From the NCBI RefSeq assembly GCF_009709575.1, contig NZ_WIXO01000001.1, positions 310,001 to 374,000 on the forward strand: 64,000 nucleotides of DNA, given 5' to 3'. This document shows positions 39,797 to 49,141 of this stretch, piece by piece. The DNA comes from Streptomyces taklimakanensis. GTDB taxonomy: Bacteria; Actinomycetota; Actinomycetes; Streptomycetales; Streptomycetaceae. The number at the start of each line of letters is the position of its first letter. The stretch's first letter is position 1. A program made the position numbers and the translations under genes. The notes below the pieces were generated by a model that was not told the origin of the DNA, did no database searches, and saw only the letters and a program-made list of their open reading frames with translations.

Positions 39797-40216
39797 TCAG
39801 GTGCCAGGGCGCTCGGCCGACCAATGGCCGTCCTCCGGGCCTGCCGTAGGGAACGGTCTGCGCGCGGGGCCGCGTCGATCGACAAGAGAAATCCGGCCAT
39901 CAGCCGACCGGTCGAGCCGGATCTCGAGAAGCGACCACGAGATGTCCGATTCGAAGATTTCCTCGACCCACAGGGCGACGCGCTTCGCCCGGACCCGATC
40001 CTGCGCGTCCCGCGGCGAGCGGGAAAGGCCGGGGACGTCGTGCTCGTCCAGCCGGTTGCAGCACTCCGCGAGAAGGTCCGGATCCAATGTGACACGAACC
40101 GTTCGATCCTCGTCACGCAGTTCGAATGCGCCGGACTTGGGATCCAGGCCGGAAATCCGGTGTCGACGTCCAAGAATCTCGCCGATGGCACTGAAAAATG
40201 TTTCTCCGTCAGTCAT
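39797..40216 (-). CDS. unknown cytosolic protein, possible partner of the facing secreted protein
   Basis: A 139-aa acidic protein with no signal peptide or membrane helix. The ATG at 40216 has GAGG about 5 nt upstream. Visible features: FFSAIGEILGRRHRISGLD, a strand-rich part with AFELRDEDRTVRVTLDPDLL, and AKRVALWVEEIFESDISWSL followed by LLEIRLDRSADG. No family was recognised. Size, charge, cytosolic location and the position facing a secreted toxin-like gene would suit an immunity protein, but this rests on context alone. Confidence 0.65.
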   Translation of the reverse strand: MTDGETFFSAIGEILGRRHRISGLDPKSGAFELRDEDRTVRVTLDPDLLAECCNRLDEHDVPGLSRSPRDAQDRVRAKRVALWVEEIFESDISWSLLEIRLDRSADGRISLVDRRGPARRPFPTAGPEDGHWSAERPGT

Positions 40217-40494
40217 GTCAACCTCGGTGATTCATGGTGGCCGCCGGGATGTGCCGGTTGTCGGCGTGTAGGTGAGCGAAGGCTCCTCTCCGACAGGGAA
40301 CCGCCGGTGCCGATCGATCAGGATCTGTCACGGAAGAGACACTTTGCACATTCTACGGCGCGGTCGGAAGACCCGCGGGCCACCGCGCGGATAATTCGGG
40401 GCGGATACCGTCGTCGGCACACCGACGGACAGTGCCGGCACCGGCGTCCTTGTCGGTTCCGTGTCGGCGAACGGGCCGACCGCCCGCCCCCGAG

Positions 40495-41886
40495 TCAGAT
40501 CCGGTGGCGCCGCAGCGCCGGGGCGGCGAGGGCCAGCGCCGACATGGCGACGACCACCAGCAGCCCTCCGCCCACCACGGCCGCGCGGGGGCCGAGGACC
40601 GAACCCGCCGTGCCGTGCAGCAGGTCCGCCAGCCGGGGCCCGCCGGCCACCACGACGGTGAAGACGCCCTGCATTCGGCCGCGCATCTCGTCGGTGGCCG
40701 CCGACTGGAGGATGGCCCCGCGGAAGACCATGGACACCATGTCGGCGAAGCCGGCCGCGGCGAGGAAGAGCACGGCCCACCACAGCCCGGCGCTGAGCCC
40801 GAACGCCGTGATCGCCGTGCCCCAGGCCACCACCGAGCCGATCACCATCCACCCGTGCCGACGGGCGTGCGAGTAACTGCCCGACATCAGTCCGGCGACC
40901 ACCGCGCCGACCGGTATGGCCGCGTAGAGCAGGCCGAGCGCCATCCCCTCGCCCCAGGGGGCGTAGGTGGTGGCGGCCAACTGTGGGAAGAGCGCTCGCG
41001 GCATGCCGAACACCATCGCGACGATGTCGGCGAGGAAGGACAGCAGCAGCACGCGGTGCGCCACGATGTACCGGACCCCGGCGACGATCTGCCGCGCCCC
41101 GGCCGGCCGCGGGGCGCCGGTGGTTCCATCCGCACCGGCCGTGAGCGGTGGCAGGGGCGGCAGCCTCCGCACGGCCGCCACCGCGGCGCACAGGGCGAGC
41201 GCGTCGATCAGGTAGAGCGTGCCCAGGCCGATGACGGGGATCAGCGCGCCGGCGAGCAGCGGTCCGAGGACCAGGCCCGTCTGCATCACCGTGGAGGTGA
41301 GCGCGTTGGCCGCCACCAACTCCCCGGCGGGGACCAGACGGGCCACCGAAGCGCTGCGGGCGGGCGCGTTGACGCCGAAGAACGCCTGTTGGAGAGCGAG
41401 CAGCACCATCAGGGTCGCCACCGACTCCGAGCCGGCGGCGGCCTGCGCCCAGAGCAGCAGCGAGGTGATCGCGATGCCGGTGTTGGTGGTCAGCAGCACC
41501 TTGCGCCGGTCCAGACTGTCGGCGACCGCGCCGCCCCACAGCGCGAAGACCACCAACGGCACCAGGCCGGCCAGGCCGGCGTAGCCGACCCAGGCCGAGG
41601 ACCCGGTGATGTCGTAGACCTGCTTGGGCACGGCGACGGCGGTGAGCTGACTGCCCACGGCCGTGGCGGTGCTGGAGGTCCACAGCCGGCGGAAGGCCGG
41701 GCGGCGCAGCGGCCGGGTGTCCATCGCCCAGCGCCGCCGGCCGGAGCGCTCCGGTCGGGGCCCGGAATCCTCACCGGGAAGGGCGGAAGGAGGCGCTCCG
41801 CTGTTGTCGGGGCTGTCCGCTGCGGTGCTCTTCCCGGTGTCCACGGCCGTCCTGGTCTCGCTGTGCGTCCATGTGGTCCGGCTCAT
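40495..41886 (-). CDS. MFS transporter (drug-efflux type)
   Basis: A 12-helix major facilitator of the EntS/macrolide-efflux-like family. The N-terminal core RPLRRPAFRRLWTSSTATAV leads into helix 1; the loop 2-3 motif is GGAVADSLDRRKVLL; later helices include LLLSFLADIVAMVFGMPRAL and GSVVAWGTAITAFGLSAG. Two starts are plausible: 41886 (463 aa, with an acidic N-terminal tail) and 41724 (409 aa, directly before MDTRPLRRPAF). Related proteins carry a tail, so the longer form is listed. Substrate unknown. A strong terminator separates it from the upstream secreted-protein gene. Confidence 0.9.
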   Translation of the reverse strand: MSRTTWTHSETRTAVDTGKSTAADSPDNSGAPPSALPGEDSGPRPERSGRRRWAMDTRPLRRPAFRRLWTSSTATAVGSQLTAVAVPKQVYDITGSSAWVGYAGLAGLVPLVVFALWGGAVADSLDRRKVLLTTNTGIAITSLLLWAQAAAGSESVATLMVLLALQQAFFGVNAPARSASVARLVPAGELVAANALTSTVMQTGLVLGPLLAGALIPVIGLGTLYLIDALALCAAVAAVRRLPPLPPLTAGADGTTGAPRPAGARQIVAGVRYIVAHRVLLLSFLADIVAMVFGMPRALFPQLAATTYAPWGEGMALGLLYAAIPVGAVVAGLMSGSYSHARRHGWMVIGSVVAWGTAITAFGLSAGLWWAVLFLAAAGFADMVSMVFRGAILQSAATDEMRGRMQGVFTVVVAGGPRLADLLHGTAGSVLGPRAAVVGGGLLVVVAMSALALAAPALRRHRI

Positions 41887-41931
41887 TCTCGCCGACGCCG
41901 CGCCCGCGCGGGTGCCGGGAGAGGAAACGGC

Positions 41932-41969
41932 CGGGGGTGTCTCCCGCCGCGCGGCGGGAGACACCCCCG
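41932..41969 (-). terminator. perfect 38-bp palindrome after the cupredoxin-DUF1080 gene
   Basis: 19-bp arms (41932-41950 with 41951-41969) with no spacer; the real loop is the central GCGC. It lies 45 bp after the stop at 42015 of the leftward gene. Confidence 0.85.
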
Positions 41970-42014
41970 ACGATGTCGATGTCGATGCCGATGCCGCGTT
42001 CGCGGCGCCGGCTC

Positions 42015-44207
42015 CTACAGCTCCTTGATCCGGATGTTGCGGAAGGAGATCACGTCGGTCGTGCCGTGGGTCTGCAGACCGATGTGGCCCGAGGCGTAGC
42101 GGCGGCCGTCGGTGCCCGGATCGCCGTCCCGGGGCGGCGAGAACTCCCGGCCCGCGACGTTGTCGAACTCGTTGATCAGTTCGCCGTTGCGGTGGATCGA
42201 GTAGTGCTGGCCGACCACGCGGATCTCGTACTCGTTCCAGGTGCCCTTGTCGGTGACGCCCGCGCCGCCCAGACCGACCCGGTCGAAGCCGTAGATCGAC
42301 CCCGTCTTGTACATGTCGCCGTCGGGGCGGTCGAGGATCTGCACCTCGTGGCCGTACTTGATGGCCACCCACTCCGGACGGGGCTCCTCGGGATGGTCGT
42401 GGACCTGGGGGAAGCGGACGAAGACGCCGCTGTTGGCCCGGCCGTTCCCCGGCGCGTCGTCACGGAACTGGAGCTTCAGGGAGAAGTCGTCGTAGCGGCG
42501 TTCGGGGAACCACAGCATGCCCATGCCCGGCACGGTGGTGCTGCTGGTCATGGTGCCGTCGTCGCCCAGGGTGAAGGCGCCCCCACCGACGTGCTGCCAC
42601 CGCTCGAACGACTTCCGCGTCCCGTTGAAGAGATTGCGGTAGCCCTCGTTCCGCCCCGGCTTGCCGATCTCCGACTGCCTGGCCGCCTTGTTGACGGCCC
42701 GGTGCTCCCGCCTGTCGATCACGCCCTGGTCCAGCAGTTCGTCCGTCACCTCCCGCACGTGCTTGCGGAAGAGGGCGTGGGAGGACCAGTCCTTCTCGTC
42801 CTCGATCAGTTCGTTGATGGTGCACCGGTTGGCCGTGACACGGTTGGGCACGCCGGTGTCGACGGTTCCGACGGAGACGGTCGGGCGCTCGTCCCACTCC
42901 GGGCAGGGCGGGGCGGGCACGCCGCCGCCCTCGACCACGGTGAAGGCCGCCCGCTTCGCCTCGGAGGTGTTGCCGGCCTTGTCGCCGGCCCGGTAGTCGA
43001 CGGTGTGGCGTCCGACGCGGTCGACGGTCACCGGACCGCTGTAGGCGAGGTAGGGGCCGCCGTCGAGGGAGTACTCGACCTTCTCGACGCCGGAGCCGTC
43101 GTCGGTGGCGGTCACCGTCACCTTCGCCCGGCCGACGTAGGCGCCGTCGGAGTCCTTCTCGCCCTCCACCGTCGCGGAGACCTCCGGCGGGGTGGTGTCC
43201 TCGGTGGGCGGGGCGACCACGGTGAAGGCGACCGTCTTCGGCTCCGAGGCGTTGCCCGCCCGGTCCACGGCCCGGTAGCGCACCGTGTGGTCGCCCGCCT
43301 CGTGCACCATCACCGGGCCGGTGTAGGGCCGGTACGCGCCGTCCCCGAGCGCGTACTCGATCGCGTTGACGCCCGAGCCGGTGTCGGAGGCGGTGACGGT
43401 GACGGTGGCCATGCCGACGTAGGCGCCGTCGGCGTTCCGCTCCCCCGAGACGGTGGCGGAGGTCTCCGGCGGGGTGGTGTCGTCCGTGGGGGGCGCGGCC
43501 ACGGTGAAGGCGACCGACTTCGGCTCCGAGGCGTTGCCCGCCCGGTCCACGGCCCGATGGCGCAGGGTGTGGTCGCCGACCCGGTCGACGGTGACCGGGC
43601 CGGTGTAGGGCCGGTACGCGCCGTCTCCCAGCGCGTACTCGATCCTGTCCACGCCCGAGCCGGTGTCGGTCGCGGTGACGGTGACGGTGGCCTGTCCGAC
43701 GTAGGCGCCGTCGGCGTTCTTCTCCCCCTGCACCTCCGCGGTGGTCTCCGGCGGGGTGGTGTCCTCGCCGGTTCCGCCGTCGGTGACGGTGAGGACGCCC
43801 TCCATCTCGCCGTGGCCGGGGATGGTGCAGTGGTAGCGGTACCGGCCGGGGGTGAGGGTGACCTCGGCGGTGTGCCGACCGCCGTTCGCGTCCAGGGGAC
43901 TGGCCAGGATGTTCAGCGGGACGTCGTCGTTGTACTCCGGATCGGAGACGTCGAAGGTCAGGGTGTGGGGCATGGCCGTGGTGTTGCCGGTGGCCTCGCT
44001 GTTCTCGAAGACGATGGTGGTCTTCCCCGCGACCGCGGTCGTGGGGGCCGAGGTGTAGTCGGTGATGTCGTCGCCGGCGGTCCAGGTGAGCACCTGCTCC
44101 GCGGCCGGGCGGACCGCCGGGCCCTGCCGGCCGTGGGCCGCCGGGGAGGCCAGGCCCACGAGCGTCAGCACCGCGGTCACCAGGGCGAGCCAGATCCTCC
44201 GGTTCAC
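42015..44207 (-). CDS. secreted cupredoxin - Ig-like repeats - DUF1080 protein
   Basis: A 730-aa exported multi-domain protein. After the signal peptide (1 to about 27) a type-1 copper domain (about 40-140) has His in MPHTLTF and Cys-His-Met in YHCTIPGHGEM, so all four ligands are present. Three Ig-like repeats of about 95 residues follow (each TTPPE..., TDTGSGVDRIEYALGDG, YRAVDRAGNASE). The C-terminal domain (about 540-730) is DUF1080, the 3-keto-disaccharide hydrolase fold, with LFNGT and SGVFVRFPQ. The GTG overlaps the upstream ThuA-dehydrogenase stop by 4 nt. The copper site may receive electrons from the dehydrogenase. Confidence 0.9.
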   Translation of the reverse strand: MNRRIWLALVTAVLTLVGLASPAAHGRQGPAVRPAAEQVLTWTAGDDITDYTSAPTTAVAGKTTIVFENSEATGNTTAMPHTLTFDVSDPEYNDDVPLNILASPLDANGGRHTAEVTLTPGRYRYHCTIPGHGEMEGVLTVTDGGTGEDTTPPETTAEVQGEKNADGAYVGQATVTVTATDTGSGVDRIEYALGDGAYRPYTGPVTVDRVGDHTLRHRAVDRAGNASEPKSVAFTVAAPPTDDTTPPETSATVSGERNADGAYVGMATVTVTASDTGSGVNAIEYALGDGAYRPYTGPVMVHEAGDHTVRYRAVDRAGNASEPKTVAFTVVAPPTEDTTPPEVSATVEGEKDSDGAYVGRAKVTVTATDDGSGVEKVEYSLDGGPYLAYSGPVTVDRVGRHTVDYRAGDKAGNTSEAKRAAFTVVEGGGVPAPPCPEWDERPTVSVGTVDTGVPNRVTANRCTINELIEDEKDWSSHALFRKHVREVTDELLDQGVIDRREHRAVNKAARQSEIGKPGRNEGYRNLFNGTRKSFERWQHVGGGAFTLGDDGTMTSSTTVPGMGMLWFPERRYDDFSLKLQFRDDAPGNGRANSGVFVRFPQVHDHPEEPRPEWVAIKYGHEVQILDRPDGDMYKTGSIYGFDRVGLGGAGVTDKGTWNEYEIRVVGQHYSIHRNGELINEFDNVAGREFSPPRDGDPGTDGRRYASGHIGLQTHGTTDVISFRNIRIKEL

Positions 44208-46747
44208 CGCTTCGCCCCCTTCTCCGTGCCGATCAGGTCCTTCGGCAGCGGGGTGGCCTCGCCGCCGTGGTAGGTGACGCGCCACAGCGCCGACGCGTCG
44301 TCGTAGGTGAAGAAGCCGCGCCCGTAGTCGAGGAGGTACAGGGCTCCGTCGGGTCCGAAGCGCCAGTCCATGAGGTTGCGGATGCCTCCCTGACCGGCGG
44401 GGACGATTCCGTCCAGGCTCTCGGCGTGGACGGGCAGGCCGCCCTCGCCGACCGTCTTCGGGTCGGTGAGGATCGCGTGCCGGGGCTGTTCGCCGTCGTA
44501 GAAGTCGCCGACGAACCACTTGCCGTCCCAGTACTCCGGCCACTTGTGGTCGCTGTCGACGGCCTCGTCGTGGCGGTATACGGGGCCGGTCATCGCGGCC
44601 TGGGCGCCGCCCTTGAGCCAGGGCAGCAGCAGTTCCTGGTCCGCCAACTCGTAGCTGGGGACGCCGTCGGCGTTCCGGGGGAAGTCGGGCGCGCCGCCCT
44701 GCGGGGAGTACCAGATGGTGTTGGAGGTGACGGGCGGGAGGTTCACCAGGCCGTCGTTGTGGGGGGACTCGTTCTTCGGGTGGTCGCAGTCGTACCAGCC
44801 CAGCGGCTTGCTCGGGTCGGGCAGGTTGCGGTCCCGGTAGGGCTGCTTGTTGCCCATGCAGAACGGCCAGCCGTGGTTGCCGGCCTCGGTGATCGCGGCG
44901 AAGGTGTCGTACTTCGCCGGTCCCCACACGGGGCTGGGGGTGGAGGCGTCCGGGCCGACCCAGCCGGCGTGGAGGATGTCGGTCTCGGGGTCGACGAAGA
45001 TGCGGGCCGGGTTGCGGACGCCCATCACGTAGATCTCGCCGCGGGTCTTGCCGCCGCCCTCGGCCTGCTCCTCGCCCGTGAAGAGGTTGCCCTCCGGGAT
45101 GGTGTACGTCCCGTCGTCCTCCGGGTGGATGCGCAGGATCTTGCCGTTGAGGTTGTTGGTGTTGCCGGAGGTGCGGCGGGCGTCGGCGAAGGCGTGGCCC
45201 TCGAAGTTCGGCTCCGGGTTGTTGCCGGAGTAGCCGTCGCTGAAGCCGGAGGAGTTGTTGTCGCCGGTGGCGATGTAGAGGTTGCCCCGGGAGTCCCAGG
45301 CCATGCCGCCGCCCGCGTGGCAGCAACTGTGGATCTGGACGGGCCACTCCAGCAGGACCTTCTCGGAGGAGAGGTCGAGCCGGCCCGTCTCGGGGTCGAG
45401 GGTGAAGCGGGAGACCCGGCGCAGGGCCGTGTGCTCCTCGCGGTCGATCTCCGAGTGCGGGGTCCAGTGGAGGTAGATCCAGCCGTTGTCGAGGAAGTCG
45501 GGGTCGAGTTCGATGCCGACCAGGCCCTCCTCGTTCTTGGTCAGCTCCCCGCCGCCGCCCTTGTTGCCGAAGACCTCCAGCGTGCCGACGAGGGTCGCCT
45601 CCTCCGTCTCGGGGTCCCAGACGTGGACGGTGCCCTCGCCCTTGCCGATCTCGGGGTCGTCCCAGTCGGTGACCACCGGGTCGCCGGGGGCGCCGCCACC
45701 GCGGCCTATGGAGAAGACCCGGCCGTCGGGGGCGGTGACGAGGCCGTGGGGCTCGCCGATCTGGTCGGTCCGCCCCGGTCGGTTGGGGCGGGTGAGCCGT
45801 TCGGCCTGGTAGTTGGCGGTGATGGTCGCCTTGCAGTCGGCGCGGGCCAGGCGGGTGGTCCACAGCAGGGCGCCGCGCAGGTGGGCGCGGAAGTCGGTCT
45901 CCCGGAAGGCGGAGGCCGTGCCGCCCATGGCGGTGTAGAAGGAGCGACCGCCGTCGTAGTCGCGGCACCAGGAGACCGGGTGGTCCCAGCCGCCCGCGTT
46001 CTCCCCCGGCTCGTAGGAGGTCTCCCGCACCCGTGCGACGGTGTGGACCTCGCCGGAGGGGTTGGTCTCCCAGCCGATCCACTCGTCGGAGCGCTTCCAC
46101 TCCAACGGCAGGTTCCTGGTGGCCGGGTGGAGGCGGTCGCCGACCTCGACGACCGCGCGCTGCACCTTTCCCGGTTCGTCGCTCGCCGGGCGGGCCCCGA
46201 TCAGACCGGTGAACCACGACGAGTAGGGCTCGGCGCGGGCGGCGTCGTGGATGCCGAGGAAGCCGCCGCCGGCCTCCAGGTAGCTCTCCAGGCCGGCCTC
46301 CTGCTCCGGGTCGAGCACGTCGCCGCCGCCGGTGAGGAAGACGACGGCGTTGTACCTGCCGAGCTTCCTGGAGGTGAAGACCGAGGCGTCGTCGGTGGCG
46401 TCGACCCGGAAGCGTTCGGCGGCCGGGCCGGTCCGGCCGATGCGTTCGACGGCCTCGATCCCCGCGTTCACCGTCGGTGGTTCCTCACCGGCGGAGGCGT
46501 GGAAGACCAGGACCCGGACGTTCTTCCCGCCCGGCGGTGAGGGAAGTCGGAGCTCGGCCGCCACGGCGTCCGGTCCGAGGCGGGCGGCGGCCGGTGTGCC
46601 GCCCAGGAGGGTCGCGGTGACGGCACCGGCCGCCAGGACGGCGACGGCGCCGCGCCGTCTCGCGGACCGTCTTCCGAGTCGCCTTCCGAGGTGCAGTGTG
46701 CTGGTCCCTCGCCGTGTCGAGGGGAGTCGCCGCGGTGTGTGCCGCAT
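44204..46747 (-). CDS. secreted ThuA - PQQ-type sugar dehydrogenase fusion
   Basis: An 847-aa exported protein. An Arg-rich n-region and hydrophobic core end near residue 55. A ThuA domain (about 75-300, RVLVFHASAGEEPP, GGGFLGIHDAARAE, VSWCRDYDGGRSFYTAMGG) is followed by a six-bladed glucose/sorbosone-dehydrogenase-like propeller (about 330-845: GEPHGLVTAPDGRVFSIGRG, SCCHAGGGMAWDSRGNLYIA, GNHGWPFCMGN, DWRFGPDGALYLLDYG). It would oxidise a sugar or polyol outside the cell; PQQ use is inferred from the family. It is the first gene of a pair with the cupredoxin-DUF1080 protein, divergent from the laccase. Confidence 0.92.
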   Translation of the reverse strand: MRHTPRRLPSTRRGTSTLHLGRRLGRRSARRRGAVAVLAAGAVTATLLGGTPAAARLGPDAVAAELRLPSPPGGKNVRVLVFHASAGEEPPTVNAGIEAVERIGRTGPAAERFRVDATDDASVFTSRKLGRYNAVVFLTGGGDVLDPEQEAGLESYLEAGGGFLGIHDAARAEPYSSWFTGLIGARPASDEPGKVQRAVVEVGDRLHPATRNLPLEWKRSDEWIGWETNPSGEVHTVARVRETSYEPGENAGGWDHPVSWCRDYDGGRSFYTAMGGTASAFRETDFRAHLRGALLWTTRLARADCKATITANYQAERLTRPNRPGRTDQIGEPHGLVTAPDGRVFSIGRGGGAPGDPVVTDWDDPEIGKGEGTVHVWDPETEEATLVGTLEVFGNKGGGGELTKNEEGLVGIELDPDFLDNGWIYLHWTPHSEIDREEHTALRRVSRFTLDPETGRLDLSSEKVLLEWPVQIHSCCHAGGGMAWDSRGNLYIATGDNNSSGFSDGYSGNNPEPNFEGHAFADARRTSGNTNNLNGKILRIHPEDDGTYTIPEGNLFTGEEQAEGGGKTRGEIYVMGVRNPARIFVDPETDILHAGWVGPDASTPSPVWGPAKYDTFAAITEAGNHGWPFCMGNKQPYRDRNLPDPSKPLGWYDCDHPKNESPHNDGLVNLPPVTSNTIWYSPQGGAPDFPRNADGVPSYELADQELLLPWLKGGAQAAMTGPVYRHDEAVDSDHKWPEYWDGKWFVGDFYDGEQPRHAILTDPKTVGEGGLPVHAESLDGIVPAGQGGIRNLMDWRFGPDGALYLLDYGRGFFTYDDASALWRVTYHGGEATPLPKDLIGTEKGAKR

Positions 46748-46840
46748 GGTCCACCCACCTTCTCCGGTCGTCTCCGGTCGGAGCAACGTCCGTGAAGCTA
46801 GACCCCTTTTGACGGTTCGCCAATAGCTACGGCCACCAAT

Positions 46841-46870
46841 GGACGAACTTTGTCTTGGATGTGGACGAAC
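46841..46870. promoter_or_regulatory. direct repeat and ACTTTGTC motif upstream of the ThuA-dehydrogenase gene
   Basis: GGACGAAC occurs at 46841-46848 and 46863-46870, 22 bp apart (two helix turns), with AACTTTGTCTTGG beginning in the first copy. CCCCTTTTGAC lies nearby at 46803-46813. Closely similar elements (GCTTTGTCC and CCCCTTTGAC) occur upstream of the second dehydrogenase gene at 61524-61551, suggesting one shared regulator. Confidence 0.5.
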
Positions 46871-46952
46871 GAAGATCACCGTTCTACCGTGACGTCTGTC
46901 CCGCCGTCCACACGTCCGTCAGCCCCCGCCCATCGGCGCAGTTGGGAGAGCG

Positions 46953-47966
46953 ATGACCGAGGCAGCCGGCAACATCCCCCGACGCATCTTCAGCAGGAGT
47001 CTCCTGGCCGGCGGCGCGGCCGCCGCCGCGGTCCCGACCGTCCTGGCCTCGGCCGCCCCCGCCCCCGCGGCGGAGGCGGCAGCACCGGCCGCGAGGGGGA
47101 CGGTCCGCCGGGCGCGGGCCGGGGGCGAGGTGCGACACCTGCGGATGTACGCGGAGAACCTGCCCGACGGGCAGATGGGCTACGGCCTGGAGAAGGGCGC
47201 GGCGACCATTCCCGGCCCGATGATCGAACTGGTCGAGGGCGACACCCTGCACATCGAGTTCGAGAACACCACGGACGTGGAGGTCAGCCTCCACGTGCAC
47301 GGCGTCGACTACGACACCGCCAACGACGGCACCCGGATGAACCGCAGCACCGTGCCGCCGGGCGGCAGGCGCACCTACACCTGGCGCACCCACGAACCCG
47401 GAAAACGCAAGGACGGCACCTGGCGGCCGGGCAGCGCCGGCTACTGGCACTACCACGACCACGTCGTCGGCACCGACCACGGCACCGGCGGCATCCGTCG
47501 GGGCCTGTACGGGCCGGTGGTGGTCCGCCGGAAGGGCGACGTGCTGCCGGACAGGCAGTTCACCATCGTCTTCAACGACATGACGATCAACAACAGGACG
47601 GCCGGCGACACCCCGGACTTCGAGGCGACCGTGGGCGACCGGGTCGAGGTCGTCATGATCACGCACGGCGAGTACTACCACACGTTCCACATCCACGGTC
47701 ACCGCTGGGCGGACAACCGCACGGGCCTGCTGGAAGGGCCCGACGACCCCAGCCGCGTCGTCGACAACAAGATCACCGGCCCGGCGGACTCGTTCGGCTT
47801 CCAGGTGATCGCCGGGGAGAACGTGGGCGCCGGGGCCTGGATGTACCACTGTCACGTCCAGAGCCACTCCGACATGGGCATGGCCGGTCTGTTCCTCGTC
47901 GCCAAGCCCGACGGCACCGTCCCCGGGCACGAACCGCACCGTCCCCCCGGACACGAGCACCCCTGA
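46953..47966 (+). CDS. two-domain small laccase (multicopper oxidase)
   Basis: A 337-aa extracellular copper oxidase of the Streptomyces small-laccase (SLAC) type, working as a trimer. A Tat signal is visible ([17 protein letters not shown]). Copper ligands: [21 protein letters not shown] and the type-1/type-3 motif [12 protein letters not shown]. It oxidises phenolics with oxygen. The ATG has GGGAGAG directly upstream. It is divergent from the ThuA-dehydrogenase/cupredoxin pair, placing three copper- or redox-active secreted proteins together. Confidence 0.95.
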   Translation: MTEAAGNIPRRIFSRSLLAGGAAAAAVPTVLASAAPAPAAEAAAPAARGTVRRARAGGEVRHLRMYAENLPDGQMGYGLEKGAATIPGPMIELVEGDTLHIEFENTTDVEVSLHVHGVDYDTANDGTRMNRSTVPPGGRRTYTWRTHEPGKRKDGTWRPGSAGYWHYHDHVVGTDHGTGGIRRGLYGPVVVRRKGDVLPDRQFTIVFNDMTINNRTAGDTPDFEATVGDRVEVVMITHGEYYHTFHIHGHRWADNRTGLLEGPDDPSRVVDNKITGPADSFGFQVIAGENVGAGAWMYHCHVQSHSDMGMAGLFLVAKPDGTVPGHEPHRPPGHEHP

Positions 47967-47993
47967 CCGGCCCGGCGGACAGGCGCCCCGGGG

Positions 47994-48254
47994 TCAGGAG
48001 GCGCGGCCCTCCTCCGTCCCCCCGTCGTCTCCCGCACCCCGGGTGTCTCCGTCGCCCTCCTGCCCGGCCGTCCTGGGCGACCGTCCCCGGAGACGGTCGA
48101 TCATCCGCGACGCCTGCGCCTTCGTCAGGTTCTCGGGGACCTCCTCGCCCGCCTCCCGGGCGAGGGTCTCCAGATAGCTCAGCTGCGGACCGGTCGCCGG
48201 TTCCTCTCCGGTGACCCAGTCCTCGACGTCCTTGTCCGGGTTCTGTTCCGTCAT
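47994..48254 (-). CDS. DUF3072 family small protein
   Basis: An 86-aa cytosolic protein. The conserved part reads ATGPQLSYLETLAREAGEEV and LTKAQASRMIDRLR, the DUF3072 signature, followed by a Gly/Asp/Glu-rich tail. Function unknown; common in actinobacteria. It is convergent with the laccase gene. Confidence 0.85.
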   Translation of the reverse strand: MTEQNPDKDVEDWVTGEEPATGPQLSYLETLAREAGEEVPENLTKAQASRMIDRLRGRSPRTAGQEGDGDTRGAGDDGGTEEGRAS

Positions 48255-48505
48255 GCCGGAGCGGGTACCCCACGTCGCCGTCGGTGTCACCTCCCGGACG
48301 CGCGCCCACCGTGTCCGGACAGGGGAAATCACCCGCCCGGCCCGCCGGACGCCGCCGTCCGCGCCGGCGCCACGAGCACGGAGCCGTCCGCCTCCCGACC
48401 TTCCGCCGGCATCGCTCGCGGCCTCGTCCGCTGCCGCGGACTCGGCGACCTCCCGCCGCGGTAATGCGGTGGCACCCGCGAGGCGGTGTGCCCATCCTGG
48501 TCCGC

Positions 48506-49099
48506 GTGACAGAACCCGAGCACCGGATTCGAGCCCTGCACACGGACTCCACGATCACCGTCTACCAGGCGTATCCGCCGGACATCGGTCTGCCCGCAGC
48601 CCGGGAGGGCCGTTTCCCGGCGACGTGGCGGCGGAACCGGATGACATGGATCAAGCCGTCGTTCCTGTGGATGATGTACCGCTGCGGATGGGGCACCAAG
48701 AGCGGCCAGGAAACCGTCCTCGCCGTCGAGATCACCCGGGAAGGCTTCGAGTGGGCACTGGAACACGCCTGCCTTTCCCACTACGAACGGGGGCTCCACG
48801 CCGACCGTGCCACGTGGAAACGCCGGCTGCGGCAGGCTCCCGCCCGGGTGCAGTGGGACCCCGAACGCGACCTGCGCCTCCGGCCCCTTCCCCACCGGTC
48901 GCTCCAGCTCGGCCTCGCCGGCGAGGCCGCACGTCTCTACGCCGACGAGTGGATCGTCTCCATCGCCGACATCACACCGCTCGCCCACACCGTCCACGCC
49001 CAGGTACGGAACGGAGACCTGGACGGCGCCCGGAAACTCCTGCCCCGGGAGAGCCCCTACCCCGTGAACGACGGGTTCCTGGCCCACCTGCACCGGTGA
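48506..49099 (+). CDS. DUF4291 family protein
   Basis: A 197-aa protein of the DUF4291 family: TVYQAYPPDIGLPAAREGRF, RNRMTWIKPSFLWMMYRCGW, then VQWDPERDLRLRPLPHRSLQ are its conserved blocks. Members are cytosolic and of unknown role. The GTG at 48506 is the standard start; CATCCT lies 7 nt before it and no ribosome site is seen, again suggesting a leaderless transcript. Confidence 0.88.
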   Translation: MTEPEHRIRALHTDSTITVYQAYPPDIGLPAAREGRFPATWRRNRMTWIKPSFLWMMYRCGWGTKSGQETVLAVEITREGFEWALEHACLSHYERGLHADRATWKRRLRQAPARVQWDPERDLRLRPLPHRSLQLGLAGEAARLYADEWIVSIADITPLAHTVHAQVRNGDLDGARKLLPRESPYPVNDGFLAHLHR

Positions 49100-49141
49100 G
49101 CCAGGCCCGCCGATCGCGACGACTCATCGCGTAAGCCGCGT

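Noticed and set aside
42015..46217. A very long leftward open frame of 1400 codons
   Set aside because: Only its 3' half (from 44207) is a real gene. The 5' half is the off-frame shadow of the ThuA-dehydrogenase gene, rich in Arg/Pro/Gly with no domains.
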